Shown one piece after another: positions 22,864 to 35,092 of a stretch of DNA of 64,000 nucleotides. The notes below the pieces were generated by a model. It saw nothing but the letters and a program-made list of their open reading frames with translations. It did not search any database and was not told where the DNA came from. The first letter of the stretch is position 1. Each line of letters begins with the position of its first letter. The translations under genes were made by a program, and so were the position numbers. This stretch comes from Styela clava (Eukaryota > Chordata > Ascidiacea > Stolidobranchia > Styelidae), in NCBI RefSeq assembly GCF_964204865.1, contig NC_135260.1, positions 8,122,001-8,186,000 on the forward strand, written 5' to 3'.

Positions 22864-23385
22864 TTAAATAAATCGGTTTGGTGGAAGCTCACACAAGGCT
22901 CGATAGGTCGACCAACACACGCAGTCATCTAGACGCTGCCATCCATGATTTGACGCTGACACGGTCTTTCTCATGCACGCACAATCTTGGCCTGGCTTAT
23001 AATCATCTGGCTGACCATCCCCCCACGGAGTGTTGCTTGATGTAGCAGTGACACCATCAGTCCACTCCCACGTTCCTTCATCTCTGACGTCGGTGAGTCC
23101 AACCCACATGCTTTCACCTTGTGGCAAGAAGTTCTTGTGCAAATATTCGAAGATAACTTCATCTCTGATTCCTACTGTAGCCAACGTTGCTCCCTTGGAT
23201 TTACATAACTCATCGGCATCGGTCCAAGACATTCCCTCCCGGCTTACAAGGTAACGGTATTGGTTCCCTGCCACAGCCCAGCCTTCTTCCAAGCGAGAAA
23301 AGGCATGGCCAAGACCTGGGCATGATCGATTTGCATCTACACCAGTAAATAAAACAACGGCAGTGATGATCTCGAGAATTTTCAT
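22864..23385 (-). CDS. Secreted C-type lectin, QPD type (lectin 2)
   Basis: 173 residues, nearly identical in plan to lectin 1: signal peptide MKILEIITAVVLFTGVDA, then one C-type lectin domain with WVGLTD, WEWTDG, GDGQPDD, the two CxC pairs (CACM, CVCW) and a final CELPPN. It differs by a two-residue insertion after SCPG (LG), by GWQRLDD where lectin 1 has YRLQRLDD, and by scattered conservative changes; the frame is fully open, so both copies look functional. I place the start at the ATG at 23385; the frame runs 45 codons further upstream, but that part spans the intron acceptor (TTTTTTCTCGGCAG) conserved with lectin 1 and is untranslated. In CTLDs QPD predicts a galactose-type preference; LDD in place of WND leaves calcium binding open. 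Confidence 0.87.
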   Translation of the reverse strand: MKILEIITAVVLFTGVDANRSCPGLGHAFSRLEEGWAVAGNQYRYLVSREGMSWTDADELCKSKGATLATVGIRDEVIFEYLHKNFLPQGESMWVGLTDVRDEGTWEWTDGVTATSSNTPWGDGQPDDYKPGQDCACMRKTVSASNHGWQRLDDCVCWSTYRALCELPPNRFI

Positions 23386-24550
23386 TTTACAGTTTAAGGG
23401 TTTACACTGTACAAATCTGCCGAGAAAAAAGAAACAAAAATTAATCGGAGATAGATTTTTAGAATCCTGACTATACATAGGTGCTATCCCAATTTTCAAA
23501 AATATTATCAAAAACCTCATTTGCTAAAAAGGTTTTTGGCGTTGCTGGTTTGTTTGTTATTTGAAATATATAGAATAGTTATTTTTGAAGATTCATTAAT
23601 TATATCATTATTTCAGTTCATATTCTGTAAGATTACACTGTTACTATTTCACTGCCTTCCTACGAATGACAACATTTTCGCAGCCTACCGGCGAATATAT
23701 AAACTGCTTTTTACCAAAAGCGCTTATCATTTAATGTATATTAATACAAAATAATCCTATCCATCAACATTGTAACCCCATTTTCAGAAAAAATAGGTTA
23801 ACCGTGCATATTTGGAGTGAACAAACAGATTACAAATGATAAATTTGAAAGCTCGAAATAGGTTTCTAAAAACAATATGATTATTTGAGATCTGACCTTT
23901 TTCACAAACCCATCCATCAACATTGTAATTCCTTTTGAGATTAAAAGATTCCCAGTGTATAATATTCACACTCAAAAAATTAACATCCATTGAAATTAGT
24001 AGCTGGAAATCCGTTCCCACAAACGATATGTCTAAATCATATCCTTTTCCACCATAAATTCGGGCAGAAAATATATCTATCAAAATTATAATCCCGTGTA
24101 TCGGAATGAAAGATTTTCAGTGCATCGTCTGCGGTAATAAACAAATTAGGTATGATTGAATTAGTAGATCGGAATTTATTTTCAAAAATGCATATAATTA
24201 GGATAAAGTTTTTTTTTATTAAAGACAGATATACAACAACTCTAAATGCTTCAAATAAATCAAACCGTAATCCTAAATTTCATTAAATAAAATGCATTTT
24301 AAAAAGAGATTTCATATTTTGACATTAAATTTTTGTTTTTTAATAGATTTTGATTGGGATATATGATACAAAACGTCTGTTAATAGTAAATTACACGAAT
24401 CGTTGTTGTTTAATACGCTATCATTGATCATTGGTGTTTTGGCTAATTAATGAGAGAATATTAACTTGACCTGTATACAGAAGAGTGTTGTTTCATAGTT
24501 ACCGCATATTGTGGACTCTGGTCGATTTGTGCCACCGATGTTTAATAATC

Positions 24551-24753
24551 GGTGACCGTACATTTGAACCCATGTACATTTGAACCCATGCGTATATCCA
24601 CGGGTTCAATCTATATGCGGGTGCTAAAACCCATGGGTTAGGGTTAGTATGGGTTTAACTATCCATGAAACAAAAAAAATTCCATAGGTGCAATAGCATA
24701 CAGGTGCAATTGTCATGGGTTCAAATGTACGTGGGTTCAAATGTAATGGAACC
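24551..24753. mobile_element. 203-bp MITE with 9-bp target duplication
   Basis: Each end carries the word TACATTTGAACCCA twice (or its complement TGGGTTCAAATGTA twice), making a compound inverted repeat of about 40 bp. Identical TTAATAATC sequences flank it (24542-24550 and 24754-24762). A 9-bp duplication is typical of Mutator-like elements; the superfamily is inferred from that alone. Confidence 0.8.
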
Positions 24754-24883
24754 TTAATAATCGCATGAGTATATTATTGTATTCTTCTAAAATAAAATAT
24801 TCCATCAAATCTTATAATCTTGACCGAGTACCAGCTTTCTTGATTATTCACGAACAATTTCGGCTAAAGGAAAATTTCCCGAC

Positions 24884-24985
24884 CTCCAGAAGTATGTGCA
24901 CCAAGATGGCGCACAACCTGAACATAGTATGTGTACCAGGTTAGAGTCCAGGTTGTGCGTCATCCTGGTGCACATACTTCGGGAG
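24884..24985. mobile_element. Short palindromic MITE, family A
   Basis: The ends CTCCAGAAGTATGTGCACC and GGTGCACATACTTCGGGAG form an inverted repeat. The whole is a close relative of 166-271. Confidence 0.75.
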
Positions 24986-26456
24986 CGCCGCATAAACAAC
25001 ATATATGAATCGCTTGTGACGAAATCTTCACAAAAGTTTCAATGTTTCAACATTTTTTTATTGTCTAATCGGGGTTGCGCTTTTTGATGGAGTATTCGAG
25101 CTAACACTCGGAACTTTTCCCTCTAACGTATTTTCGATTGTGAACATTGGCTCGTTTTTGTCGTTTTGAATGTTATTTGTTAGTTTCTAGTTATGTTTCC
25201 AAAATTGAGGTATATATCACATTACTCGATTATCATTTGTCTTCTTGAGTGTTTTATTTAGTTGCTGTAATCAAACTCTTCCAGTTAACACTATACCAAG
25301 CTGTTAGTACTTTTGAATGACAGTTGCTTTAATATTTTAGGATGGAATAATGATTTTTCAAACCAGTTTTCACGGCAAAATAGGCATTGAAATTTTTTAA
25401 ATGGTGAAGTATAGAAAGAATTTTAAATCAAGCGTCGGGAAAAGTATATTGTCACACACGTATACCAGCTCAATATGAAGTGATGTCACAGTGCATAAAT
25501 TCGACCGGAGATAATCGGAGCAAGGAATACTTAGCCATAAGGTTGTTAAATGTGATGTGATTCTGCCCGCGGCCCCTGGCCTCGTTAAGTAAATTGCTTG
25601 CCATATATGTCGATTTTATTGCTACAATTTTTAATTTATGGAATCACCTCAAGGCGTTGTTTATAATTACTGGAATAACATGCATGTGTTATTCAGTCGT
25701 AGGCAATGAGGTATCCCTGCAATATTGAATGATTATTTACGCAAAGGCGTGTAATATTTTACACCCACTGGACTTGAGATAATAGAAGCATTACATTGGT
25801 GTTCTTTTCTGTTTGTCAGGATTGAGAGACGTTGGAAATATATCGAATTCGGAAATATTTAGACTTTGGAAGTATTTCGAGAAAACTAATGACTCGAATA
25901 TATATATATTATATCATAGGCAACACCATGTGCAGTAGCAGAAAGTGAATATATACGTAATTACATGGAATGAGGCGCTGCACTGATCATTGAAGAGTTG
26001 GCGCATGAATATAAGAGAGCAATTGAGTAACTTTGATTTTGATGTCAATCACAGAATGGAGAAACCATCTATATTGGTCGTTGTTTTTTCTTTTTTTCAG
26101 AAAATTCGACTATATTTAATACCCAATGATATATGTTAAAATTTCGTCTAGGACAAAACTTCCTAAATCATGAATCATCCGTAACTAATCTATTATTGAG
26201 TGTGTAGCGAAGCATATTGCAGCAAAATATGCTCAACATATTATGGTAATTAAGATTAGTTATGGAAGCGAAAATGTTATTTTTGAAATTATATTAAATC
26301 GACACCCATCATCACTCATCATAAAAATCAGGGACTAGGTATTATTTTTAATTCATTTTTGCTTTAATACCTAGCGTCTTAACTTCACAACAGCATAATT
26401 TTGTAACTGCTATCTTCGAAATTGCTGTATAGTTCTCGTGAAAAGGTGTCACAAAT

Positions 26457-29400
26457 ATGCTGATTCTTCCCGACGTTACTTGGATAATACTAAACAATTG
26501 GAGTATAATTTTGTGTCTTCTAACGAGCACTGTATATTCGTTATACACGTTCATCAAAAGACCAAGAAATTTCCCACCTGGTCCAAGAGGAATTCCTATT
26601 TTAGGAGTTGCACCGTTCGTAGGGAGTAGACCAGAAGTTACTTTTGCGGTGAGTATTGGCAGTGCTATCATGTAATTGCATGAGAATGTTTAGTTCGTCG
26701 TATTAAACGGACTCCCATTTTAAATATAATACCAGTGCATTTTTTCGAAGCCCTGATGTCTTACCAAACCGATTAAATAACGTTTGTCATCATTAATAGA
26801 TTTTGTCGGCTGTATACTCGATCACAATGAGTGGACTCTTGAACAAACTTGCGGATTTCAAATTAAATTTAAAATCCGATTTCGCCTTACAACTATTTGA
26901 AACAATATATGTAATCTTTTATTTCGTATTTTAGAATTAATCACAATGCTTTTATAATTCCACAGTAGTTATGATAGGGCGCAAATTCAGGTGCATAATT
27001 TCATTAATTAAATAACTTAATTAACGGATCAACGTTTTAACAGTCGGAATCCCATAAAAATACATTTTATTATTGATAATAAAATTACAAAATACTTTTT
27101 TGAAAGTTTTATATTTGATGCAATAATATTAGAAATTTGCATTTTGTAGAAATGGAGCGAAACATACGGAGATATCATTGGTTTTAAACTGGGAAGCGAT
27201 TACACAGTTGTTTTGAACAGTTACGATGCGATACAAGAAGCTCTAGTTAAAAATTCCTCCGTGTTCAATAACAGACCAGATAATTTTATTATAACAGAAG
27301 TTTTGCATAAAAAAGGTAAAATCTATATATCATTTTTTTGTGCTATGTACTTGTTTATACAGACTTCAATCAGTCAATGAATTGCTAATTTTAATCGAAA
27401 TTTGAGTGGATTTGTTGTTGTTCTAAAGAAGATTTACAACTGAATACTTGGAATTTAACGTTGCCTTTTGACTAATCTTCGATAAATCGGTTATGCACTG
27501 TGGTCATTACAAAGCCACACGTGTGATATATACGTTCAACTAGTTTATTTTGAGTGTCTAGTTCCCAACTAACATTAAATAAACGTTCTGTGTATTCACT
27601 TGGCTAACACAGACAGTCCTCGAACTCGTAGTAGAGCTAAAACAAGAAAAATCGGAATAAAATTATGGCCTTACCTGGTACACATACTACAGGGGTACCT
27701 TATTACGTGTACATGAATAGGTACTGTATTGATAATAAGGACCTGAAGAATAGTAATACTGCAGCAATTATAAATAAGATTTTCTTCGCCAAAATGGCGG
27801 AATCCTTCTTTGGGGAGAACTTTTCCAATCCGTCGGTGTAGCCTGTATATTCAAATATTTTGTTTGCATTTGAGCATTATTCTGTTTCTGAGGTTTCGAG
27901 AACATATTTTCGCTGTCTTCCAGGCTACGTTTAAAAAGTTATTGCGAGAGTCTGGGCAAAGATATACGACCACATAACTATTGCTTGAGGTTTGTTGTCT
28001 GTTTAATCTCGTGATAATAGAAGCTCAGGGCTGGAAACTACTTTACCAATTGCGTATATGTATTACAGTATTAGCCTACGTATTATCACATCACTCACTT
28101 TGGTATTGTAAATGAAATCAATCATAATTTTGTTCCAAGGAATAACGATGAATGATTATACACCTGATTACATCGTCGAAAGAAAATTTGCACAAACATC
28201 TCTTAGCAAACTTGGATTCGGGAAATCAGCGATTGAAAACTCCATTTTGGTAAGACAATATTTGAGAAGCAAAATAATGTTTCATTGTAACATGTGTTAG
28301 CTCGAATACGAATCTTTTTTTAATTAATAATAAAACAAGTTAGACAGTATGGTGTTTTCGGTCGCGAAAGCTTGGTGGTTTTGGTTAATCTTTATGATTT
28401 CATGGAATTGCTACAATATATAGATGTCCAAATGATATACTGAATAATTTTCGATTCACTTCGGTATGCGATCTCAGCGGTTGTGTAATCTTAGTGATTT
28501 TAGTATTAACCTAACCCTAACCCAACGATGATAGAGTAATGGTTGAAGCTGAATTCTATAAGGATGTCTTCATGGAATTAAGATTGAGATCACGTTAAGC
28601 AAGTGAGCTCACTCACCAATATGTTTTATAAATCTGGATTCGTATACCAAAGTACACGGTTTCGTACACCTAATTTTATTCCATCGATGAAGGGGCCCGT
28701 TTTTTACTCTGATTTATTATACACCCCGTAGCAATAGCTCGGACTAACAAAGATGCCCACAAAAAGCTTATCGTTTTTAATTTTATTATTTTTTATTCAG
28801 TTTGAAAAATACGTCATTTGTAATTTCAGGACGAAGCAAAACGGCTTATGAAATTATTTGGAAACAATGACGTTGAACTGAACGATTATATAAAAGTAAT
28901 CTTTTTCTTTTTGTATTTTTTATTATTTTTTTTCAGGTAAAAGGTATTCATTCATCCTAATTTATTTATCATTTCACAGAAGTAATCAATGCAGATAAAT
29001 AATTGCAGTAACTTGCTGATCATAATGTATAACTCAATATTGCAACCAGTGCTGATAAGTGCACTTGCTTAGTCGGTATACGCACGTTACTATATATCAG
29101 GGATGGCGAACCACTGCGTTTTATTCGTGACCCGCCAAGGCACGAATAAGTTTAAAAAAATGCTAACCTATAAACATTGATGAAACCGGCCTTAAATGAA
29201 TCTAACAATAACTAAAATATTATAATGTACCGTCAGGGCTGCGATCGCTAATATTCAAATTAATTTCTGGACAGGTATGGTAATTATCAAAACCCCTAAT
29301 CTCGTACGCGTTAATCAGCTATTGACTCTGACATCGTCTATGACATAACAATGCAATTGATACGTTCATTTCTCGCAACGTCTTGTCTCTTTTGGAAATG

Positions 29401-32400
29401 CTTCTGCAGACTGTCTTAGGGGTTATACGAGAACTAGATGTTACTTTGCATTTCATTAGTTTTTAGCCTATAATGCCATTGAGAAAATAAAATCTTTCAG
29501 ACTTGAAATTAAAAACCTAAAAATCTGAAATAACAATGGGGCAGTTTAAAAGTGCCTTAATGTTGTTGAAAACCGATCGAAAAATATAACACTATCAGAG
29601 TGGAATTCCATCCCGAACTCTTTGGAACCGTAAAATAATTTGCCGCATCATCCTAAACGTTTTTGGTAATTCATATGTGTGTTTTCTTACACTAATTCAA
29701 TATATTCGAGTGCCATAATAAGTCCCTCATAGAAGTGCCGCATAAGTAAAGCTCTTAAGCTCAAAACACCAGAAACTTATAAGATTTGTTTCAGAAGTTT
29801 CTTAATGATACAAGCATTGATTAAATATCTGTGACCCACTCACTTCTGTTCCGCGATAAAAATATAATTTTTGACCCATTCATTGAAAAAGGTCCGCCAT
29901 CCCTGCTATATATCGTCGTTGATTAACGATATTCAAAACTGGTTCATGTTTAGCTATCTGTGTTGCTATTGTTTTTATAGATCATTTCCTAATTTTTTTT
30001 TCACAGAAAATTATCCTAAACTGTAGCGGAAACATAATCGCCCAAGTTGTAATAGGAAAACGTTTTGAATATGAAGATGATGAATTTGAACAAATTGCAG
30101 ATGGATTTGATATGTTTTTCAAGAAAGGTTCTTTGGCTTACCAGGTATCACAGAAATTCTATTGTTGTTTTTTGCAAATCACTAAATTTCTCTACCGTCT
30201 GCTTTTTCGAGCTTGGTGTTATTAGTGGCAATTTCTTTTCATGCCCTATGCTTTCGCGCAAGTGGATTCAACGAAACGCTACAGAAATACATTTGTCATT
30301 ATAAGGAATGCAAATCTATAAAATTCCTTTAGTCAAGTTTGATTTTTTTTTAATCATGAGCATGTTAAATTTATGATGTCAGTGACATATCAATAAAATT
30401 AACTAACTATACAGTATACTAATACCAGACCAAAATTGACGAACGATCACTTGCACTAAGCATCTACTTTCTATGGGGTTATATAGTTAATCTTTAGATC
30501 TTTAGTACGCAATTGGTAAAAAATATCACATCTCGTTTATTTCGGAAATATACAATTGAATATTTTTCATTTATTTCAAACGCAACTACAGTATTTTTGT
30601 GTAGTGCCCAAAACTATGGAATAATTATTGACTTTTTCGAATACTGATAGTTACGATTTGTACTTTCGAAAATTACGTATTCCGTTTCAATCGCTGCCAT
30701 CATTGTCATTTATATTGATTCGGTATTTATTTCTGCAGATGACAATGGTTATGCCTTGGTTAAGTCAAATTCCACCAGTAAGAGGAAGTGCAATGGCGAT
30801 CAGAAAGGGAATGGAGGCAGTAAGTTGTTGAAAATAAGCACATACTCGTACCATTACCCAAATATATATCTATTTCGTCGTCAAACTTGATGGACATGTA
30901 TACATGTACATTATAATGCGAAGTGTAGTCAAAATTTGTCTCTTCTATTCTTCTACACGCTCGACATTTATGAACAATTTTTGATACTCCCGTAGTATGT
31001 GTACCAGGTTAAGGTTAGGCCATGATTTTATTCCGATTTTCCTTATTTTAGTTTTATTACAAGTTCGGAGACTGTTTGTTAGTCAATTGAATATACCCCC
31101 CGCCCATAAGCTTCAATCCTTTCACACAACTTGATGTAAAGTAGGCGAACAAAGTTAATGACCTCCATATTGGTACAGATACTTCTGAAGCGCCTATTTT
31201 TTGCATCAGGATCATTTAAGCCTTGTATTCTTTTGCATTATCCATAATGCACATTTGTCCAACTCAAGTTTGTCGGAGGTTTAATTTTTTTTTTGTTTAT
31301 TAAACTAAAAAATGCCCGTCCGCTACAAATCGATACTGGTACTAATACGTTGTTCATAAATGCCCGTCCGTTGATGAAGTTTTCAAATGGAAAGTCAAAA
31401 AATGGTGAAATTCTGGAATGTTTTACACTCTGTCATTGATAATTAGTTAAAACATCGTAATTATTATCCCTAACTATTACATCCATAATTCTTATTCAAG
31501 AGTGTTTAAACGGTTTGCATTCGGATTAAGTCAGTCTCCTTCTGGATTGTTACAGGTTAGTAAAATAATGACTCGAAAAATAGATGAACATGAAAGAACG
31601 ATGGATAAATCAAATGTACGAGATTTCGTTGATGAATATTTGGTAGAAATGAAGAAAAGGGAAAACAAATCGGAGCATGGACCTTATAGCAGTAAGTGAT
31701 ATTAATGATATTGAAATTTATGCAAAGGCATTTTAGTGATTGTAATTCAAAATGAAATGAAATGCTTAAAATTATATAACAAAAATATATAGAAATTTAC
31801 CATTTATCTAGAGATTTAAAATTAGCATGTAGAGAATAAAACCCACAATAAAAATATTTTATCAATAAGTTTTGAAAATGCACTTTTACTGTTAACCATT
31901 ACCTAAGTTGTCTAATTAAGTTAAATAACTGACTTCACGTTATTTTTAATTTTAGAAAAAATGTTGGATTGCATGATACGCGATTTATTTGGAGCTGGAA
32001 TGGAAACTGTTCAAGGGACATTGATATTCAGTTGCCTTATTTTAGCAAATAGACCTCATTTGATGGAAAGGGTAAGAAAACTAGTGGAACTGGTATATTA
32101 GGGCAGAAAACGCATCTTTCATTTTACATTTATAAGATATTCCCTACATACAGTATTTCATTTCCCCCAACATCGTGTCTGGGATTTGTGTTCGCCACGT
32201 GTTGCTACTATCTACATAGACTACTAAGTTTGCCGCTTTTTATGACACACATAAAACTAAGCTATCCTGCCGATATTTATTACTGTTCTAAAACACGTAA
32301 AACATAAATACTATGGTTCGCACCTGTGGATTAAGAGAATAAAGAGAATAACATTCATTTTGACATTTACTGCTGCAGATTCATGAAGAAATTGACGACA

Positions 32401-33348
32401 TCATTGGAATTCAAGGAATACCTCAATATTCGTTACGAGATAAGATGCCTTTATGCCATGCATTCTTGAAAGAAGTTATGAGATATAAAACGTTCGCACC
32501 ACTTTGTATACCACATTGCACTTCAAAAAATATACAATTTCGTGGATATGAAATACCTAAGGTGAGAAGAACATACACAAAGCACAAACGGTGTGACTTG
32601 ATCATGAAATCATCCAGAGCTTTACCCCCCATCAATTTGGAAAAGTCATTTAAGCATTTGAAAATTGTGATTTTATTACAGGGAACCACAATCTTTCCAA
32701 ACTTATATGCTGTCCATAACGACTCGAAGAATTGGGAAAATCCTGAAAAATTCAATCCAGATCGACATATAAATGCTCAAGGCCGAGTAAAAATTTCTAA
32801 ATATTTTATGCCGTTTGGAATGGGTAATAAGTTTTGTTAATATTTTCATTTCCGAGATTATGAAAAATGTTTGGTTTGGCATTTCATTATCGTCCACGTA
32901 TTACTGTTGTGCTGAAAAATTACGAACAAGAGAGCAAAACATTAGCATAAACAGTGCCGGTCTGTTGAAATTAGCATTAAGGCACTGTTGATCAATCGTT
33001 GAAAAATTCACGGGGCTCAGTCATAATGTAACTAACTTTCATCTGAACGTTAGATTTTTCCAACTCCCGACTATCCCCAGTTGATGGGATCCTGATCGAA
33101 AACCATTTATCCATAAACTTATCCAATTTTTCTACATTTCAGGTCCGCGTATGTGTATTGGACGATGTCTGGGAGAAATGGAGCTTTTCATATTTTTTGT
33201 GACAATCTTCCAAAAATACAAAGTGGTTCCAACTAATAAATCAGGATGCAAAAGACCTCACGTCAATGAAAATGCTATAAGAACTGGACTCGCAATGTGC
33301 CCCCCACCATACACGCCAGTAACTTTAAAACGACGTGTTGATGCTTGA
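26457..33348 (+). CDS. Cytochrome P450, clan 2 type, 11 exons (gene 1)
   Basis: Exons 26457-26648, 27150-27315, 28140-28249, 28830-28895, 30007-30144, 30739-30819, 31556-31691, 31956-32071, 32379-32561, 32682-32823 and 33143-33348 join in frame to 511 residues, the normal P450 length. An N-terminal membrane anchor (about 10-33) places it in the endoplasmic reticulum. Landmarks are FPPGPRGIP (39-47), I-helix GAGMET (309-314), EVMR (367-370, the ExxR pair), PEKFNPDR (417-424) and haem loop FGMGPRMCIG with Cys448. These fit a haem-thiolate monooxygenase of the CYP2 clan; the substrate cannot be told. The C-helix Trp of the usual WxxxR motif is Tyr (YIVERKF, 130-136). Introns contain MITE copies (27592, 30986) and a hAT element (29098-29905). 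AATAAA lies at 33446. Confidence 0.92.
27592..27699 (+). mobile_element. MITE family A, left-truncated copy in P450 gene 1 intron 2
   Basis: It retains the TTGGCTAACACAGACAGTCC block and the right end CACATACTACAGGGGTACC. It lies within the intron and does not disturb splice sites. Confidence 0.55.
29098..29905. mobile_element. 808-bp hAT element in P450 gene 1 intron 4
   Basis: The termini CAGGGATGGCGAACC and GGTCCGCCATCCCTG are inverted repeats. Identical 8-bp duplications CTATATAT flank the element (29090-29097, 29906-29913). No transposase frame is present. It inserted about 190 bp past the donor at 28896, far from the next acceptor. Confidence 0.9.
30986..31190 (-). mobile_element. MITE family A, full-length, reverse orientation, P450 gene 1 intron 6
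   Basis: It begins CTCCCGTAGTATGTGTACC and ends GGTACAGATACTTCTGAAG. Read in reverse it carries the same internal blocks as the other long copies. Confidence 0.65.
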
Positions 33349-33445
33349 TGTACATTTGGCATGTTTCGGCAGTTTCTATAAAAAAAATTGTATTTGTTTT
33401 GTGTTATATTTTATTTAAAATAGTTATGTAGACAGATAGTAAAGA

Positions 33446-33451
33446 AATAAA
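33446..33451 (+). terminator. Polyadenylation signal of P450 gene 1
   Basis: AATAAA lies 98 bases past the stop, followed by an A/T-rich stretch. Confidence 0.6.
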
Positions 33452-34462
33452 GTTTATTACAATTTCCTGCAATTCCTTTGACATTTATTGGACACGAAAT
33501 GTACCTATGAATCGTTTTGTTATAATGTTGTTGTTCTTATTCTTGTTAGTATTTTTCTTGCTATCGTTATGGAAAAAATGCTGGGCAAATTGCTTTGAAA
33601 TTTTCAGTGGTTGAAGATTGCATTTTTTGCTAGTAAGCTTTCACGTTCATTTATTTCAAAAATTCCCGTAGGCTTTGTAGAATTTGTTTTTTGTGTGCCA
33701 TAACGTCATAGCGCACCTTGTGGCGGTTACGTTAGTCGTGAAGATTGCGACAATTTTCTGTCAGAGATTTCATACCCGTCATATACTTCTTGTTTTACTT
33801 TGATTTTTTACCCTTTTTTGGTGCACTTTGATTCAATTATCTCATTATCAGAGGAAATTCCTTCTTTTCCTCCCAAGTACGTGATATTAGAATAAATTAT
33901 CACTAGCAATATAAGTTTGTGCAACATATGGAAAACTGACTGTGCAAAATGTATTTGTACTTTATGTACATTTGCTCACCTGAGTCGTGACAGGAGCTGC
34001 AACAATTTATTTTAGCAAAACGAAAGCAAATATTATCTTTGGTAAAGAGTGGAGATGAGTAGAACAGATTATTAAATGAAAAGTCATAGTAGTAAATTAA
34101 ATGTTGCGCAATATAACTTTTTATTTGAAGATCATAATCGATAAAAATTTAAAATACGGAAACAATACACGAACATATGGATACAAATAACCAATATGGC
34201 CACTGCAATGAAAATGATGACCTTCCAGCTCTCCTTGAATACATAACTTTTAAATGGATCAGTCAATTAGTTGAAGATAAATTCAACTTTTACATTAAAA
34301 AAGCATGAGAGCAATTCTCAAATATTTGGACACAAGGTCATTGACGAAATGTATACACATAACCTATTCGACTCACTCTGAAATCCTATTTTTGGTAATT
34401 CAAAATCTTCAGATTAAAATTGCAAATCAAATCCTACTGATGTAGCAATTCGGGAAAGTATG

Positions 34463-34553
34463 GATGAGACTGTAGCTCAGCAGTGAGCACCGACTTTTTC
34501 GAAAAGATGTCGGACTGGTATGAGGTTTCACCACGAGGTGACGCAATATTCGC
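34463..34553 (+). repeat. Possible tRNA-derived SINE head
   Basis: It contains a box-A-like TAGCTCAGCAGTGAG, a self-complementary ACCGAC...GTCGGA segment where an anticodon arm would lie, and a weak box-B-like GGTATGAGGTTTCACC. The fit is loose, and no tail or target duplication was found. Confidence 0.25.
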
Positions 34554-35051
34554 AAAAATGGTAAAAAATTTTAATAAATCAGGTCCTATGAGACTCAAAC
34601 GAAATTTGAAAAAAAAAATAATAATGACATGCTTGGGGCTTCAGCCCTTTTATAAGTACTAACAATTCGGTATCGTTTTGTGCATGTTGCGTTGAAAGTC
34701 AATGAATTTTGCTAATAATCATAAATATATATACATCATCTTCAATAACTTGGCACAACGATCCACAAGTACACTTTGTGTTCACTATCGAATGGGAAAC
34801 AAATTGTAGAATAAACAAGATAATGATGTTCAAATATATATATATATATATATATATTTCAGAGCAATTGGTAATTTCAGAGCAATTGGTCCAGTAGTCA
34901 ACTTTCAGTAAAATCGGAAACTTCGAGTAGTATTCTCATACATGAGTATTCATTTGCTTTTAAGAACCGACAGGTGCGATTTGGAACAGTACGTGCCTAC
35001 GAAGATGTTTTGATTTAAACAAGGCATATTTAATTAAAAAGTCGCATTTTA

Positions 35052-35092
35052 ACAAGAGAGCAATGCTCAAATATATGGACACGAAGACCAAA
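35052..35092 (+). repeat. Dispersed repeat C (one of at least five copies)
   Basis: The word CAAGAGAGCAATGCTCAAAT followed by ATATGGACAC occurs here and, slightly varied, at 14775-14815, 34308-34340 and 48388-48425, and in reverse at about 21310-21345. The copies at 14775 and 21310 sit at matching places in the inverted duplication. It may be the conserved end of a longer element whose limits I cannot define. Confidence 0.5.

Larger units (their letters stand above)
19650..23733. repeat. Right arm of a large inverted duplication
   Basis: This is the reverse complement of 11970-16240. It differs by carrying an additional last exon (20810-20980) that the left arm lacks and by a different intron between exons 2 and 3. 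Right-arm exons and splice sites are intact where the left-arm ones are damaged. Confidence 0.85.
23734..26456. other. Intergenic stretch before the P450 cluster
   Basis: No gene is seen. It holds an inverted-repeat element with a 9-bp target duplication (24551-24753) and a short family A MITE (24884-24985). The 100-codon reverse frame at 23784-24083 shows no family motif. Confidence 0.5.

Noticed and set aside
22864-23520. 218-codon version of lectin 2 with a 45-residue extension
   Set aside because: The extension crosses a splice acceptor conserved with lectin 1 and precedes a perfect signal peptide at the later ATG.
34836-34857. Possible CRISPR or satellite array
   Set aside because: It is a simple TA microsatellite; no spacer-repeat pattern exists anywhere in the window.
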